Shown here: in pieces, positions 24,153-33,675 of the stretch
Position numbering within the stretch: position 1 is the stretch's first letter
Layout of the letters: each line of letters begins with the position of its first letter
Assembly (NCBI GenBank): GCA_944387845.1
Contig: CALXGH010000017.1
Span: forward strand, 1 to 52,814
Length of the DNA stretch: 52,814 nt
Direction of reading: 5' to 3'
Origin: an uncultured Oscillospiraceae bacterium
GTDB lineage: Bacteria > Bacillota > Clostridia > Oscillospirales > Oscillospiraceae
Notes under the pieces: model-generated
Databases searched by the model: none
What the model saw: the letters and a program-made list of their open reading frames with translations, nothing else
What the model was told of the DNA's origin: nothing
Made by a program: the position numbers and the translations under genes

Positions 24153-26285
24153 ATGATAATCAAACACAGAGAATTTCCTGGATTCAAGCAGTTCTCCATG
24201 GATTTGGCCGGCAGACCTCTCACTCTTGAAGTGGGCAAATACGCTGAGCTCGCAAATTCAGCAGTAACTGTAAAATACGGCGAGACAACAGTTTTAGTTA
24301 CCTGCACAGCCTCCCCAAGGCCAAAAGACGGTATCGACTACTTCCCTCTCTCTGTTGACTTTGAAGAAAAACTTTACGCAGTAGGACGTATTCCTGGCGG
24401 CTATCTCCGCCGTGAGGGCAGACCAAGCGAGAGAGCTACTCTTGCCTCCCGTATGATTGACCGTCCGATGCGTCCTCTTTTCCCTGCGGATTTGAGAAAC
24501 GATGTAGTTATCAACTGCATGGTAATGAGCGTTGACCACGACTGTTCTCCAGAAATCGCAGCTATGATTGGCGCTTCCGCCGCAGTCTGCATCTCCGATG
24601 TCCCATTCAACGGACCTATCGCTGGTGTAGCTCTTGGATATAAAGATGGTAAATACCTCATTAACCCCACAAGCGCAGAGCGCAAGGAAAGTGAAATGTT
24701 CTGCACTATCGCCGCTACAATGGACAAAATCGTTATGATCGAAGCCGGCGGTAATGAAATTTCCGATGAGGTAATGTTAAACGGTATTATCGCTGCTCAC
24801 AATGCCATCAAGCCTGTTATTGAGCTTATAAATCAGATGGTTAAGGAAGTTGGCAAGCCGAAGTTCACATACGAGCACGCATCCTTCAATGAGGAACTTT
24901 TTGCGAAGCTGGTTGAGGACTATTACGAAGACGTAAAATACTGCATGGACACAGATGACAAGAATGTCCGTGAAGAGAGATACAACGCAGTTGTTGAAAA
25001 AATGATCGAAAAGTACGGTGAAGAGTATCCTGAAATCACCGAGCAGCTTGAAGAGATCACATATAAGATCCAGAAGAAGGTCGTAAAAGAGTGGCTCCTT
25101 CAGGGCAAGCGTGTTGACGGCAGAGCTATGAACGAGATTCGTCCTCTGGCCGCTGAAGTAGGCGTTCTGCCAAAGGTACACGGTTCCGGTCTCTTCACAA
25201 GAGGTCAGACACAGGTTCTCTCCATTGCAACACTCTCCACTCTCTCCGCAGCCCAGAAGCTGGATACCATATTTGAGGAAGAGGAAAAGAGATATATCCA
25301 CCACTACAATTTTCCATCCTTCTCCACTGGTGAAGCAAGACCAAATCGTTCCACCTCTAGACGTGAGATTGGACACGGCGCTCTTGCAGAAAAGGCTCTT
25401 GAGCCTGTTCTGCCATCCGTTGAGGAGTTCCCGTACACCATTAGAGTTGTATCAGAGGTTCTCTCCTCTAACGGTAGTACCTCTCAGGGCTCTGTATGCG
25501 GCTCTACACTGGCTCTTATGGACGCCGGCGTTCCTATCAAGGCACCTGTTGCAGGTATCTCCTGCGGCCTTATACACGATGATAATGGGGACTGGAAGAC
25601 ATTCATCGATATACAGGGCGTTGAGGACTTCCACGGCGAGATGGACTTTAAAGTTGCCGGTACAAAGAAGGGCATCACTGCCATTCAGATGGACCTTAAA
25701 AATGACGGTCTGACTTATGATATAATTGAAAATGCCTTTAAGATAACACATGAGGCAAGAAACCAGATTCTGGACGAGATTATGCTTCCTGTTATCTCTG
25801 AGCCAAGAAAAGAGCTCTCTCCAACAGCTCCCAAGATGATTACAATGAAGATCAATCCGGACAAAATCCGTGAGGTAATCGGCTCCGGTGGTAAAGTTAT
25901 CCAGAAAATCTGTGCTGACACCGGTTGCAAGATAGATATCGAAGACGACGGCAGCATCTACATCTCTTCTGTTGATATGGACGCATGCAGAGCTGCTAAG
26001 AAAACTATCGACGATATCGTATTTGTACCTGAAGTCGGCGCTCTCTACTACGGCAAGGTAGTAAGAATAATTCCTATCGGCGCGTTTGTTGAGCTTGCTC
26101 CTGGCACAGACGGTATGATCCACATCTCCAAGCTTGAAAAAGGCAGAGTTGAAAAGGTTGAGGACGTCCTGAATGTAGGCGACATGACCTGGGTCAAGGT
26201 AACAGAAATAGACGACAGAGGCAGAATAAACCTCTCAAGGCGCGACGCTCTTAAAGAGCGCGAGAAGATGGGCCTTACGGACTAG
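24153..26285 (+). CDS. pnp: Polyribonucleotide nucleotidyltransferase (PNPase)
   Basis: 710 residues, full length. Two RNase PH domains (~15-225 and ~315-545), an all-helical linker between them, a KH domain with GSGGKVIQKI near 575, and a C-terminal S1 domain (GKVVRIIPIGAFVELAPGTDGMIHISKL). It degrades RNA 3'-5' by phosphorolysis. The active-site region of the second PH domain shows FMEGEMDFK-like sequence (VEDFHGEMDFKVAGTKKGITA). The RBS AAAGGAGC precedes ATG 24153. Codon use is biased like rpsO. It has a long structured leader and is followed by a strong terminator. Confidence 0.97.
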   Translation: MIIKHREFPGFKQFSMDLAGRPLTLEVGKYAELANSAVTVKYGETTVLVTCTASPRPKDGIDYFPLSVDFEEKLYAVGRIPGGYLRREGRPSERATLASRMIDRPMRPLFPADLRNDVVINCMVMSVDHDCSPEIAAMIGASAAVCISDVPFNGPIAGVALGYKDGKYLINPTSAERKESEMFCTIAATMDKIVMIEAGGNEISDEVMLNGIIAAHNAIKPVIELINQMVKEVGKPKFTYEHASFNEELFAKLVEDYYEDVKYCMDTDDKNVREERYNAVVEKMIEKYGEEYPEITEQLEEITYKIQKKVVKEWLLQGKRVDGRAMNEIRPLAAEVGVLPKVHGSGLFTRGQTQVLSIATLSTLSAAQKLDTIFEEEEKRYIHHYNFPSFSTGEARPNRSTSRREIGHGALAEKALEPVLPSVEEFPYTIRVVSEVLSSNGSTSQGSVCGSTLALMDAGVPIKAPVAGISCGLIHDDNGDWKTFIDIQGVEDFHGEMDFKVAGTKKGITAIQMDLKNDGLTYDIIENAFKITHEARNQILDEIMLPVISEPRKELSPTAPKMITMKINPDKIREVIGSGGKVIQKICADTGCKIDIEDDGSIYISSVDMDACRAAKKTIDDIVFVPEVGALYYGKVVRIIPIGAFVELAPGTDGMIHISKLEKGRVEKVEDVLNVGDMTWVKVTEIDDRGRINLSRRDALKEREKMGLTD

Positions 26286-26301
26286 CTCTTCTAAAAAACA
26301 G

Positions 26302-26336
26302 AAAATAGCGCAAAAGATACCTTTTGCGCTATTTTT
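26302..26336 (+). terminator. Terminator of pnp
   Basis: A 15-bp perfect stem (26302-26316 with 26321-26335), loop ATAC, five T. It ends about 30 bases before the M16 peptidase start, so that gene relies on read-through or on a promoter I could not identify. Confidence 0.88.
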
Positions 26337-26364
26337 ATGAAAAAACATATTCTTGGAGGTAATC

Positions 26365-27612
26365 ATGTTCGAGAAAAGGACATTGCCCAACGGTATAAGA
26401 ATTGTATACGAATACATCCCTTATGTTAGAAGTGTCTCCTTTGGCATATGGGTGAAAAACGGTTCACGCAGTGAAAAATCTGAGGAAAACGGCGCCTCAC
26501 ATTTTATAGAACACATGGTGTTCAAAGGCACAAGTACCCGCACAGCGGCGGATATCGCCGCCCAGTCTGACAGGCTTGGTGGTCAAATAAACGCATACAC
26601 CACTAAAGAGTGCACCTGCTTCTACGGCAGAGCTCTGGACACTCACCTGGGTCATCTTGCAGATATCCTCCACGATATGCTTAAAAATTCAAATTTTGAC
26701 GATAAGGACGTTTTAAACGAGCGGGGAGTTATTTTCGATGAAATAGATATGTATGAGGATACGCCAGAGGATCTCGTCATAGAGCAGCTCCTTACCGGCA
26801 TATACAAGGGTTCTTCTCTCTCACGCCCTATTCTGGGTAAGAAATCAACCCTGAAAAAAATGTCCGGCCAGTTCCTCAAAGATTTTATGGTTTCCCACTA
26901 TGGCGGTGAAAATATCGTCATCGCCATTTCTGGCAGCTTTAAAACCAGCGATATCGATAATATTGCCAGTCTCTTCTCAGATTTTGGCTCCGGCTCAGTA
27001 GAATACAGAAAAGCTTCCTTCCACCGCACCTTTGATGTAAAACACAAGGACATTGAGCAAAATCATATCTGTATTGGATATCCCGGCCTCAGTATATCTG
27101 ACGACGACCGGTACTCACTTTCACTGCTCTCAAATATTTTAGGTGGCGGAATGTCCTCCAGGCTATTTCAAAAGGTGAGAGAGCGTCAGGGCCTTTGTTA
27201 CAGCGTATACTCTTTCCTATCCTCTTACATAGACGGTGGTATATTTGGCATTTACACAGCCGCTGGTAATTCCAACTATCTTGAAGCTGTCAGACTAATA
27301 CTGGAGGAAGTTGAAAAGATACGTCAGGATGGTGTTACAGCCACTGAACTTGCCCTTACTAAAGAACAGGCAAAAGTAAATGTCCTTATGTCTCTGGAGT
27401 CTACCGGCGTCAGAATGAACAGGCTGGGCCGAAATGAGCTGTTTCTTGGCAGAATTCCTTCCACTGAAGAACTCATCGAAAAATATGAGGCTGTAACAAC
27501 AGACGGCATTCTGTCCCTTGCCCAGAAAGTATTCGACCCCGAGCTTGTATCTTTCTCGTTTGTGGGCAGCGGCGAGCAGGGCGATAAATTTAAAGAAATG
27601 ATATTATCTTAA
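26365..27612 (+). CDS. M16 family zinc peptidase (processing-peptidase-like)
   Basis: 415 residues from ATG 26365, which follows GGAGGT at 26355-26360; a TTG four codons upstream overlaps that site and is rejected. The inverted zinc motif HFIEH lies at 46-50 and the downstream glutamate sits in FDEIDMYEDTPED. The second half is the catalytically silent M16 domain with GGGMSSRLFQKVRERQGLCYSVYSF. Single-gene 410-430-residue proteins of this kind (YmxG/PqqL group) are common just after pnp in Firmicutes, with unknown substrates. Its own terminator follows. Confidence 0.92.
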   Translation: MFEKRTLPNGIRIVYEYIPYVRSVSFGIWVKNGSRSEKSEENGASHFIEHMVFKGTSTRTAADIAAQSDRLGGQINAYTTKECTCFYGRALDTHLGHLADILHDMLKNSNFDDKDVLNERGVIFDEIDMYEDTPEDLVIEQLLTGIYKGSSLSRPILGKKSTLKKMSGQFLKDFMVSHYGGENIVIAISGSFKTSDIDNIASLFSDFGSGSVEYRKASFHRTFDVKHKDIEQNHICIGYPGLSISDDDRYSLSLLSNILGGGMSSRLFQKVRERQGLCYSVYSFLSSYIDGGIFGIYTAAGNSNYLEAVRLILEEVEKIRQDGVTATELALTKEQAKVNVLMSLESTGVRMNRLGRNELFLGRIPSTEELIEKYEAVTTDGILSLAQKVFDPELVSFSFVGSGEQGDKFKEMILS

Positions 27613-27650
27613 ATAAAAAGCAGGAAGAGTACTTCCTGCTTTTTATTTTT
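27611..27650 (+). terminator. Terminator of the M16 peptidase gene
   Basis: A long 17-bp stem (27611-27627 with 27632-27648), loop AGTA, with the A/T parts forming the tail. The stem begins inside the stop codon. Confidence 0.85.
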
Positions 27651-27719
27651 AAAGTACCGGGCCTATCTCGAAAATGCCAGTCCGCTGAGCAGCACATTCA
27701 ATAGCCCATATCAAAATAC

Positions 27720-27746
27720 AAACGCCCCGGAAATTCCGGGGCGTTT
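27720..27746 (-). terminator. Terminator of rpsU
   Basis: A 12-bp GC-rich stem (27720-27731 with 27735-27746) and a 3-base loop, 10 bases past the rpsU stop on the minus strand. Bases 27651-27719 between this and the convergent terminator show nothing else. Confidence 0.82.
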
Positions 27747-27755
27747 AAATTTTGA

Positions 27756-27941
27756 TTAATAGTATCTCTTATTTTTATTTTTTCTGGCAGCTTCGCTCTT
27801 TTTGCGACGCTTTACACTTGGGCTCTGATAATACTCTTTCTTTCTGAGTTCAGCAAGTGTGCCGTCTTTTGCACAACTGCGCTTAAATCTTCTAAGAGCG
27901 CTGTCAAGCGATTCATTATCTTTAACATGAATTTCAGACAT
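27756..27941 (-). CDS. rpsU: 30S ribosomal protein S21
   Basis: 61 residues, typical S21: [28 protein letters not shown] followed by a basic tail of Lys/Arg. It binds near the anti-Shine-Dalgarno region of the 30S subunit. GGAGGGAGGG precedes the ATG. A consensus promoter lies between leuS and rpsU, so it is expressed independently of the long operon, with possible read-through from leuS. Confidence 0.96.
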   Translation of the reverse strand: MSEIHVKDNESLDSALRRFKRSCAKDGTLAELRKKEYYQSPSVKRRKKSEAARKNKNKRYY

Positions 27942-28010
27942 CTATTTTCCCTCCCTCCAAATACGTCCATAAGAACGCTTTAAGGGCCAAACTATGGCTT
28001 TAGCATTAGT

Positions 28011-28039
28011 ATTATAAATGGGATTTAGTCCTTTGTCAA
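28011..28039 (-). promoter_or_regulatory. Consensus promoter of rpsU
   Basis: On the minus strand TTGACA (28034-28039), 17 bases, TATAAT (28011-28016): a perfect match to the vegetative sigma consensus, 70 bases before the start codon. Confidence 0.85.
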
Positions 28040-28047
28040 TAAAAATA

Positions 28048-30543
28048 TTACTTCGCCGGCTTAATAATGATATTAACCAGCTTATTTTTAACGACAATTG
28101 TTCGTACTATCTCCATTCCATTGAGGAGCCCCTTTATTTTGTTATCTGATTTAACTATATCAAGCACTACATCGTCTTCCGCGTCTGCCGGGATGACAAC
28201 GGTTGTCTTGAGTTTGCCGTTTACCTGTACGGCGATGGTCTTTTCAGTCTCAACCATTTTGCTCTCATCATATGACGGCCATTTAGCTTTGACAGCCATT
28301 CCATCAAATCCCTGGATCTCCCAAAGCTCTTCAGCGATATGAGGAGCAAATGGGCACAGCAGCGTCAGAAGCGCTTTTATATCGCCGCGGCTGGGCTTCT
28401 TATCGTAGAACTCATTTACAAGGGACATGAGCGCCGCAATTGCGGTATTGAACTTCATATTCTCAATATCTTCCCCAACCTTTTTAATTGTCCGGTTGAT
28501 GGAGGCCTCATGTGCCCTGGAATATTCCTCGCCGCCTTCAAGCTTATTCTCAGCAAGGTTCCATATCCTGTCGAGGAATCTCTTACAGCCTTTTACTGCA
28601 TTATCCTGCCATGGAGCTGCTTTTTCAAAGTCGCCAAGGAACATTATATACAGTCTCAAAGTGTCAGCGCCGTAGGCGTCAACAATGTCGTTAGGATTGA
28701 TGACATTGCCAAGAGACTTACTCATCTTTACATATGGGCGGTTAGCGTCCTCACCATACTTTTCGATAAGGGCATCTTTCTCCTCCTGTGTAGATACGTT
28801 TCCAACATAGTGTGGATTCTCACCCAGGATCATACCGTGGCTTGTTCTCTTCATATACGGCTCTTTTGTAGGCACTACGCCGATATCATAAAGGAACTTA
28901 TGCCAGAATCTGGAGTAGAGCAGGTGGAGTGTGGTGTGCTCCATACCGCCGTTATACCAGTCAACAGGGGACCAGTACTCAAGGGCTTCTTTTGATGCAA
29001 GAGCCTTGTCATTGTGTGGGTCCATATATCTGAGGAAGTACCAGCTTGAACCCGCCCACTGAGGCATTGTGTCAGTCTCACGCTTTGCAGGTCCGCCACA
29101 GCATGGACATGTGGTGTTTATCCAGTCTGTCATTGCGGCAAGTGGGCTCTCACCGTTATCTGTTGTCTCATAATTTTCAACATCAGGCAGAAGCAGCGGC
29201 AGCTGATCTTCCGGCAGAGGTACCCAGCCGCACTTCTCGCAATATACCATTGGTATTGGCTCGCCCCAGTATCTCTGGCGTGAGAATACCCAGTCTCTGA
29301 GCTTGAAGTTTACCTGCCTGTGCCCTATGCCCTTCTCTTCAAGATGCTCAAGAATCTTAACTTTAGCGTCCTCTACACTCAGACCATTCAGGAAGCCTGA
29401 ATTTACAAGAATTCCCGTCTCGCAGTCTGTGAATGCCTCTTTTTCTATATTTCCGCCTGCTACAACTTCAATTATGGGCAGTCCGAATTTTTTCGCAAAC
29501 TCCCAGTCTCTTGTATCGTGGCCAGGAACTGCCATGATCGCGCCTGTGCCGTATGTGGCAAGAACATAGTCAGAAAGGAAAATTGGAATCTCCGCATTAG
29601 TTACCGGATTTATCGCAGAAATGCCCTTTATGCAAACACCTGTCTTGTCCTTATTAAGCTCAGTTCTCTCGAAGTCGGACTTCTTTGAAGCCTCTGTCTG
29701 GTATGATCTGATCTCATCAAGATTTTCAATCTTATCTTCCCACTTTTTGAGTATGGCATGCTCTGGAGAGATTACCATATATGTAGCACCAAAAAGTGTG
29801 TCAGGTCTTGTCGTAAATATTTTCAGCTTATCGCCGGCTGTGGTGTCAAAATCCACTTCTGCGCCGATGGAGCGGCCGATCCAGTTCTTCTGCTGAGTCT
29901 TTACTCTCTCGATATAGTCTACATCGTCAAGATCGTCAATGAGCCTCTGTGCGTACTGTGTTATCTTCAGCATCCACTGGCTCTTCTCACGGCGCACTAC
30001 CTCGCTGCCGCATCTCTCGCAAACGCCGTTTACAACTTCCTCATTGGCCAGAACACATTTGCAAGATGTGCACCAGTTTACAGGCATGCTGGCTTTATAC
30101 GCAAGACCATGCTTGAAAAGCTGGATGAATATCCACTGTGTCCACTTATAATAGTCCGGATCGGTGGTATCTATGACTCTGTCCCAGTCGAAGCTGTAAC
30201 CCAGCATCTTAAGCTGTTTTGTGAACTGGGCAATATTGTCGTGTGTAACTTTTCTGGGATGAATCTTGTTTTTTATCGCGTAGTTTTCTGTTGGAAGACC
30301 AAAAGCGTCAAATCCTATAGGGAAAAGAACATTATATCCTTCCATTCTTCTCTTTCTCGCGATAATATCCATAGCCGTATAAGGCCGAGGATGACCTACA
30401 TGAAGGCCCTGTCCAGACGGATATGGGAACTCTATAAGTCCGTAAAACTTGGTTTTGTTTGGATCCATTTCAGTGGCATAGACTTTCTCATCTTCCCATT
30501 TTTTCTGCCACTTCTTTTCAATTCTATTAAACTCGTATTTCAT
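28048..30543 (-). CDS. leuS: Leucyl-tRNA synthetase
   Basis: 831 residues, class Ia synthetase. The HIGH motif appears as HVGH (48-51) in [16 protein letters not shown] and KMSKS as [16 protein letters not shown] zinc-binding insert reads [13 protein letters not shown]...CERC, a second CxxC pair set lies in CEKCGW and CPCC, and the editing domain shows [19 protein letters not shown] with [15 protein letters not shown]. It charges tRNA-Leu and edits mischarged norvaline/isoleucine. It is the last gene of the long minus-strand block, 16 bases after rsfS. No terminator is visible between leuS and the rpsU promoter. Confidence 0.97.
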   Translation of the reverse strand: MKYEFNRIEKKWQKKWEDEKVYATEMDPNKTKFYGLIEFPYPSGQGLHVGHPRPYTAMDIIARKRRMEGYNVLFPIGFDAFGLPTENYAIKNKIHPRKVTHDNIAQFTKQLKMLGYSFDWDRVIDTTDPDYYKWTQWIFIQLFKHGLAYKASMPVNWCTSCKCVLANEEVVNGVCERCGSEVVRREKSQWMLKITQYAQRLIDDLDDVDYIERVKTQQKNWIGRSIGAEVDFDTTAGDKLKIFTTRPDTLFGATYMVISPEHAILKKWEDKIENLDEIRSYQTEASKKSDFERTELNKDKTGVCIKGISAINPVTNAEIPIFLSDYVLATYGTGAIMAVPGHDTRDWEFAKKFGLPIIEVVAGGNIEKEAFTDCETGILVNSGFLNGLSVEDAKVKILEHLEEKGIGHRQVNFKLRDWVFSRQRYWGEPIPMVYCEKCGWVPLPEDQLPLLLPDVENYETTDNGESPLAAMTDWINTTCPCCGGPAKRETDTMPQWAGSSWYFLRYMDPHNDKALASKEALEYWSPVDWYNGGMEHTTLHLLYSRFWHKFLYDIGVVPTKEPYMKRTSHGMILGENPHYVGNVSTQEEKDALIEKYGEDANRPYVKMSKSLGNVINPNDIVDAYGADTLRLYIMFLGDFEKAAPWQDNAVKGCKRFLDRIWNLAENKLEGGEEYSRAHEASINRTIKKVGEDIENMKFNTAIAALMSLVNEFYDKKPSRGDIKALLTLLCPFAPHIAEELWEIQGFDGMAVKAKWPSYDESKMVETEKTIAVQVNGKLKTTVVIPADAEDDVVLDIVKSDNKIKGLLNGMEIVRTIVVKNKLVNIIIKPAK

Positions 30544-30559
30544 AGCCGTTGCCTCTTAT

Positions 30560-30940
30560 CTATTCAATGTTGACCTGGGGAGCTGATGCTATAAGCTCTT
30601 TTACATCCAGCCGCGCAGCGTCAGACCACAGTCTTTCAAGATCATAAAACTTTCTCTGCTCTTCCAGGAAAATATGGACTACCAAACATCCAAAATCTAC
30701 CAGAATCCAGCCTCCTGATCTTAGTCCTTCAGTTCTTAGGGGTGTCTCGCCTTGTTCAGCCATGAGCCTTCCTAGCTCATCGCTCAAAGTTTTGACCTGC
30801 GTAGTAGAATTTGCGGTACAGATAACAAAGTACTCAGCTAGAACGGTGATGTTTTTTACATCAAGGACCGTTATATCCTTTGCCATCTTTCCGTCAAGAG
30901 CTTTGGCCGCAAGGGCAGCCATTTCTTTCGCTTCCAACAT
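30560..30940 (-). CDS. rsfS: Ribosome silencing factor RsfS (YbeB/Iojap)
   Basis: 126 residues from ATG 30940, which is correctly spaced from AGGAGAGA (30947-30954, complementary strand); a TTG two codons upstream is too close to the site. Family segments: DITVLDVKNITVLAEYFVICTANSTTQVKTLSDEL, EGLRSGGWILVDFGCLVVHIFLEEQRKFYDLERLW (given in part). It binds ribosomal protein L14 and blocks subunit joining when nutrients are scarce. nadD/yqeK-LCP-rsfS-leuS is a typical Clostridia gene order. Confidence 0.94.
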   Translation of the reverse strand: MLEAKEMAALAAKALDGKMAKDITVLDVKNITVLAEYFVICTANSTTQVKTLSDELGRLMAEQGETPLRTEGLRSGGWILVDFGCLVVHIFLEEQRKFYDLERLWSDAARLDVKELIASAPQVNIE

Positions 30941-30975
30941 AATCAATCTCTCCTAAAACATTTGTATAATGTTTA

Positions 30976-32163
30976 TCAGTTCCCCCAGTTTGGACTATCG
31001 GCATATACGCCACTTGTGGAGTATATTTTATTTGTCTCAGGATCTCTTGTCAAAATGTCCAGATTGGATTCCTGAATATCAACATTAAATGGGTTGAGAT
31101 ATGTGTTTATCATCTCAAGCCACTCATCTACATAAATGGTAACATACGATCTTCCGTTTACAGTATCGTTATAATTGCCCGGGAGTGTATGGAACTGAAT
31201 ATCTTCAGAATCCATCTTCATGAGCTCTTTAGCAAACCAAGCGCACTCACCATAGTCAAGGTCAGTCTCTACATATTTGAGGAATACCGAGATGAGATCA
31301 GTTACGCTTATACTGTCCTTATTCGCAAGTATCTGCTCAGCCGCAGCCATAAGGAAATGCTGCTGTGATTCGATTCTGCCTATATCCTGATTTGCATAAC
31401 CTTTTCTGTATCTTACGATACCAATTGCTTCCTCACCGCTAAGGAGCTGATAACCTGGCTCAAGGTGTATATACAGGTCCTGTTCAGGATCCTCATAGTT
31501 CATACCCTGACCGTTACCCTCAACATCCGGTACGTCATACCATACTCCGCCAATGGCGTCAACAAGATGGACAAACGCCTCTAGATCTACTACGCCATAG
31601 AAGTCTATCTCGTAACCAAGAAGGTTTGCAAACCCGTCCATTGTCTCATCCATGTTGTCTGGAGTGTAAAGAGTATTTGCTTTTTTTGTGCTCCAATATA
31701 CGTTTACAAGTGTATCTCGAGGTATGCTCACTACATTCAAAGTGTACTCTTTGGCATCAAACATGCCAATCATTATAGTATCGGTATTTCCACTGACCAC
31801 ATCTTTTCCTAGAAGTAGAAATGTGTACTTATCTTTCTCTCTTCCTGCAGTTTCTGTACCGGAATCTGACAATATGCCGCTGTCAACGTCTGGCGGCCTT
31901 ACATAGATTTTTAATCCGGCATATACGCCGGCGCCTATTGCTAATAATACAAAAATCGTTGTTACGAGTTTTCTAAATCCGCTTTTTTTCTTTTTCTTTT
32001 TTTTCTTTTTAGGTCTCTCATCTACATAATTAGACCTATCATCTGCATAATTAGATCTATCATCTATATAATCAGCTCTGCGTCTCCTTACCGGCTCTTC
32101 CTCTCTTCTATATGATCTACCGGAAGAGTGTCTGGACCGCTTGCTGTTGCCGAACAATTTCAT
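30976..32163 (-). CDS. LytR-CpsA-Psr (LCP) family cell-wall ligase
   Basis: 395 residues. The N-terminal cytoplasmic part (1-60) is very basic, has three 7-residue repeats (DDRSNYA-type) and nine consecutive lysines (52-60). A single membrane helix spans ~64-86; the extracytoplasmic LCP domain covers ~105-330 with the catalytic-site stretch VVSIPRDTLVNV and the conserved arginines in IVRYRKGYANQDIGRIESQQ. LCP enzymes move teichoic-acid or polysaccharide chains from undecaprenyl phosphate to peptidoglycan. It follows nadD/yqeK after 2 bases. The repeat and poly-Lys region is unusual; see findings. Confidence 0.92.
   Translation of the reverse strand: MKLFGNSKRSRHSSGRSYRREEEPVRRRRADYIDDRSNYADDRSNYVDERPKKKKKKKKKSGFRKLVTTIFVLLAIGAGVYAGLKIYVRPPDVDSGILSDSGTETAGREKDKYTFLLLGKDVVSGNTDTIMIGMFDAKEYTLNVVSIPRDTLVNVYWSTKKANTLYTPDNMDETMDGFANLLGYEIDFYGVVDLEAFVHLVDAIGGVWYDVPDVEGNGQGMNYEDPEQDLYIHLEPGYQLLSGEEAIGIVRYRKGYANQDIGRIESQQHFLMAAAEQILANKDSISVTDLISVFLKYVETDLDYGECAWFAKELMKMDSEDIQFHTLPGNYNDTVNGRSYVTIYVDEWLEMINTYLNPFNVDIQESNLDILTRDPETNKIYSTSGVYADSPNWGN
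31982..32075 (-). repeat. Tandem 21-bp repeats and A-rich lysine tract in the LCP gene
   Basis: Three units of a 21-base repeat (32018-32038, 32039-32059 and a partial copy at 32060-32075) encode the 7-residue repeats. Adjacent, 31982-32010 is almost pure T on the plus strand with runs of 7, 5, 8 and 5, encoding nine lysines. Both are slippage-prone. Confidence 0.8.
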
Positions 32164-32165
32164 AT

Positions 32166-33341
32166 CTAAAATCCCTTCTTATACTGCTCTCTAAGCCAGT
32201 CAATGGCTTCCTGAGTTTTAGTATGGGGCACAATATTCCTTTCTTCAAGATCAATAAGGCTCATCTCAAGCCCTAATAACAACGCCTCATCCAAATTGAT
32301 ATACGCTATTTTCCTGAGTTTGTCCACCCCGTCGAAATCCCTTGTGGGTTCTATATAGTCCGCCATGTATATTATCTTCTCTAGCAGAGACATATCCGCC
32401 TTACCCGTTGTATGCCAATAGATTGCATTGTAAACCTCATCGGATATATTGAACTTGTCTCTTGCCACGGCGGCGCCTGTTTTGGAATGAAGCAGTTTTG
32501 CGTCATTTTTTTCAGCCGTATCCGTTATGATACCATATTTTTCGCATAATATCAACTGCTCTTCCAATGTAAGCTTCTTTGTAATGTCGTGGAGTATGGC
32601 CGCCTCTCTTGCCATTTCCTCGTCCGCGCCGTAACGTCGTGCAAGGCGCACAGCCTCATATTCACAGCCCGCCACATGGCGTATTCGGCCAGGCTTCAGC
32701 ATCTCGTAGGCCTTATTCCGAAGGTAGTCAAAATTAGCTTTTACCTCATAAAGGCCTTTATGCAAAATATATCCATAAATATCTTCTGTGATGTACTCTG
32801 TGCCATGCCTGTCTCCAACCATTCGACGCAGCTCAGTCGAGGAGATTTTCACGGCCTCATTATCGATTATTTCGATTTTGCCGCCATATTTCTCCCTAAG
32901 TGCCTGAGCGTTTTTTATGTTTCGCTCCTTATCGCCAGCATCTCTTGCGAATACCGCCAGCGTGCACATTTCCAGTATCTTTTCAAAGCTACGCCATTCC
33001 TCAAAAGTCTCCAGCATATCAGTGCCCATAAAAAGACATATCTCATCGCCGGGATAGCGACTTTTTATCTCGTTTATGGTGTCAACGCTGTAGCTTTTGC
33101 CCTCTCTATGCAGCTCCATATCGGACACTTGGGCATTATCAATATACCGGCTCATAATAGACGCCATCTCAAGCCTGTCTTCTTTTGGAGAAGATGTGGC
33201 CTCCAGCATTTTATGCGGCGGAATGCCAGCAGGAATTATTATAAGCCTGTCGATTTTCAGTTGCTCAGCGCCATATTTTATAGCGCTTAAATGCCCGATA
33301 TGTGGTGGGTCAAACGTCCCGCCGTAAATTCCAATTCTCAT
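32166..33341 (-). CDS. nadD: Fusion of nicotinate-nucleotide adenylyltransferase NadD with YqeK HD phosphohydrolase
   Basis: 391 residues from ATG 33341; a GTG three codons upstream overlaps the yhbY stop, and GGTGA spacing favours the ATG. Residues 1-~200 are NadD: GIYGGTFDPPHIGHL with the nucleotidyl-transfer HxGH motif, GTDMLETFEEW and ISSTELRRMV (ISSTxxR). Residues ~205-390 are a YqeK-type HD domain: RHVAG, LHDITKK, LLHSKTGA and IYWHTTGKADM plus YMADYIEPTRDFDG. NadD makes deamido-NAD; YqeK proteins hydrolyse Ap4A. In most Firmicutes these are adjacent separate genes; here they are one chain with no stop or frameshift. yhbY ends 5 bases upstream. Confidence 0.93.
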   Translation of the reverse strand: MRIGIYGGTFDPPHIGHLSAIKYGAEQLKIDRLIIIPAGIPPHKMLEATSSPKEDRLEMASIMSRYIDNAQVSDMELHREGKSYSVDTINEIKSRYPGDEICLFMGTDMLETFEEWRSFEKILEMCTLAVFARDAGDKERNIKNAQALREKYGGKIEIIDNEAVKISSTELRRMVGDRHGTEYITEDIYGYILHKGLYEVKANFDYLRNKAYEMLKPGRIRHVAGCEYEAVRLARRYGADEEMAREAAILHDITKKLTLEEQLILCEKYGIITDTAEKNDAKLLHSKTGAAVARDKFNISDEVYNAIYWHTTGKADMSLLEKIIYMADYIEPTRDFDGVDKLRKIAYINLDEALLLGLEMSLIDLEERNIVPHTKTQEAIDWLREQYKKGF

Positions 33342-33346
33342 GGGTT

Positions 33347-33649
33347 TCACTTCACCAGCTTAATTCTCTTATCCTTATCTATTTCCCTATTTTCCTTATA
33401 CAATACAAATTTTGAACCGATATACTGTACAGGTTCTGCGGCGCACTCCTCAGCCAGAGCCGCAACCGCCTCTTTCGCTGTCAGCAGAGAATTTTCAAGT
33501 ACCCTGCCTTTTACCAGTTCTCTCGCTCTCAGAGCGTCTTTTACCTGGGCGATAACGTTTTCCGTTATTCCGCCCTTGCCGATTATAACTATGGTATCAG
33601 CCGTGCTAGCCATGCTTCTCAGCTGAGCTCTCTGTTTACTTGTAAGCAT
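33347..33649 (-). CDS. yhbY: YhbY/CRM-domain RNA-binding protein
   Basis: 100 residues, the single-domain CRM (CRS1-YhbY) size. The GKGGIT loop (residues 24-29) and ALRARELVKGRV are the family signatures. YhbY associates with pre-50S ribosomal particles. AAAGGAA precedes the ATG. It sits between rdgB and nadD/yqeK in the long block, matching the Bacillus order yqeI-nadD-yqeK. Confidence 0.93.
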   Translation of the reverse strand: MLTSKQRAQLRSMASTADTIVIIGKGGITENVIAQVKDALRARELVKGRVLENSLLTAKEAVAALAEECAAEPVQYIGSKFVLYKENREIDKDKRIKLVK

Positions 33650-33675
33650 TTTGATTCCTTTCCATTATAAAGCAG

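Noticed and set aside
24777..26123. Two long minus-strand frames opposite pnp
   Set aside because: Antisense to conserved PNPase domains, with compositionally odd proteins; shadow frames of a codon-biased gene.
29758..30573. Plus-strand frame of about 270 codons opposite leuS
   Set aside because: Antisense to the HIGH-motif and editing regions of leuS; no supporting start signal.
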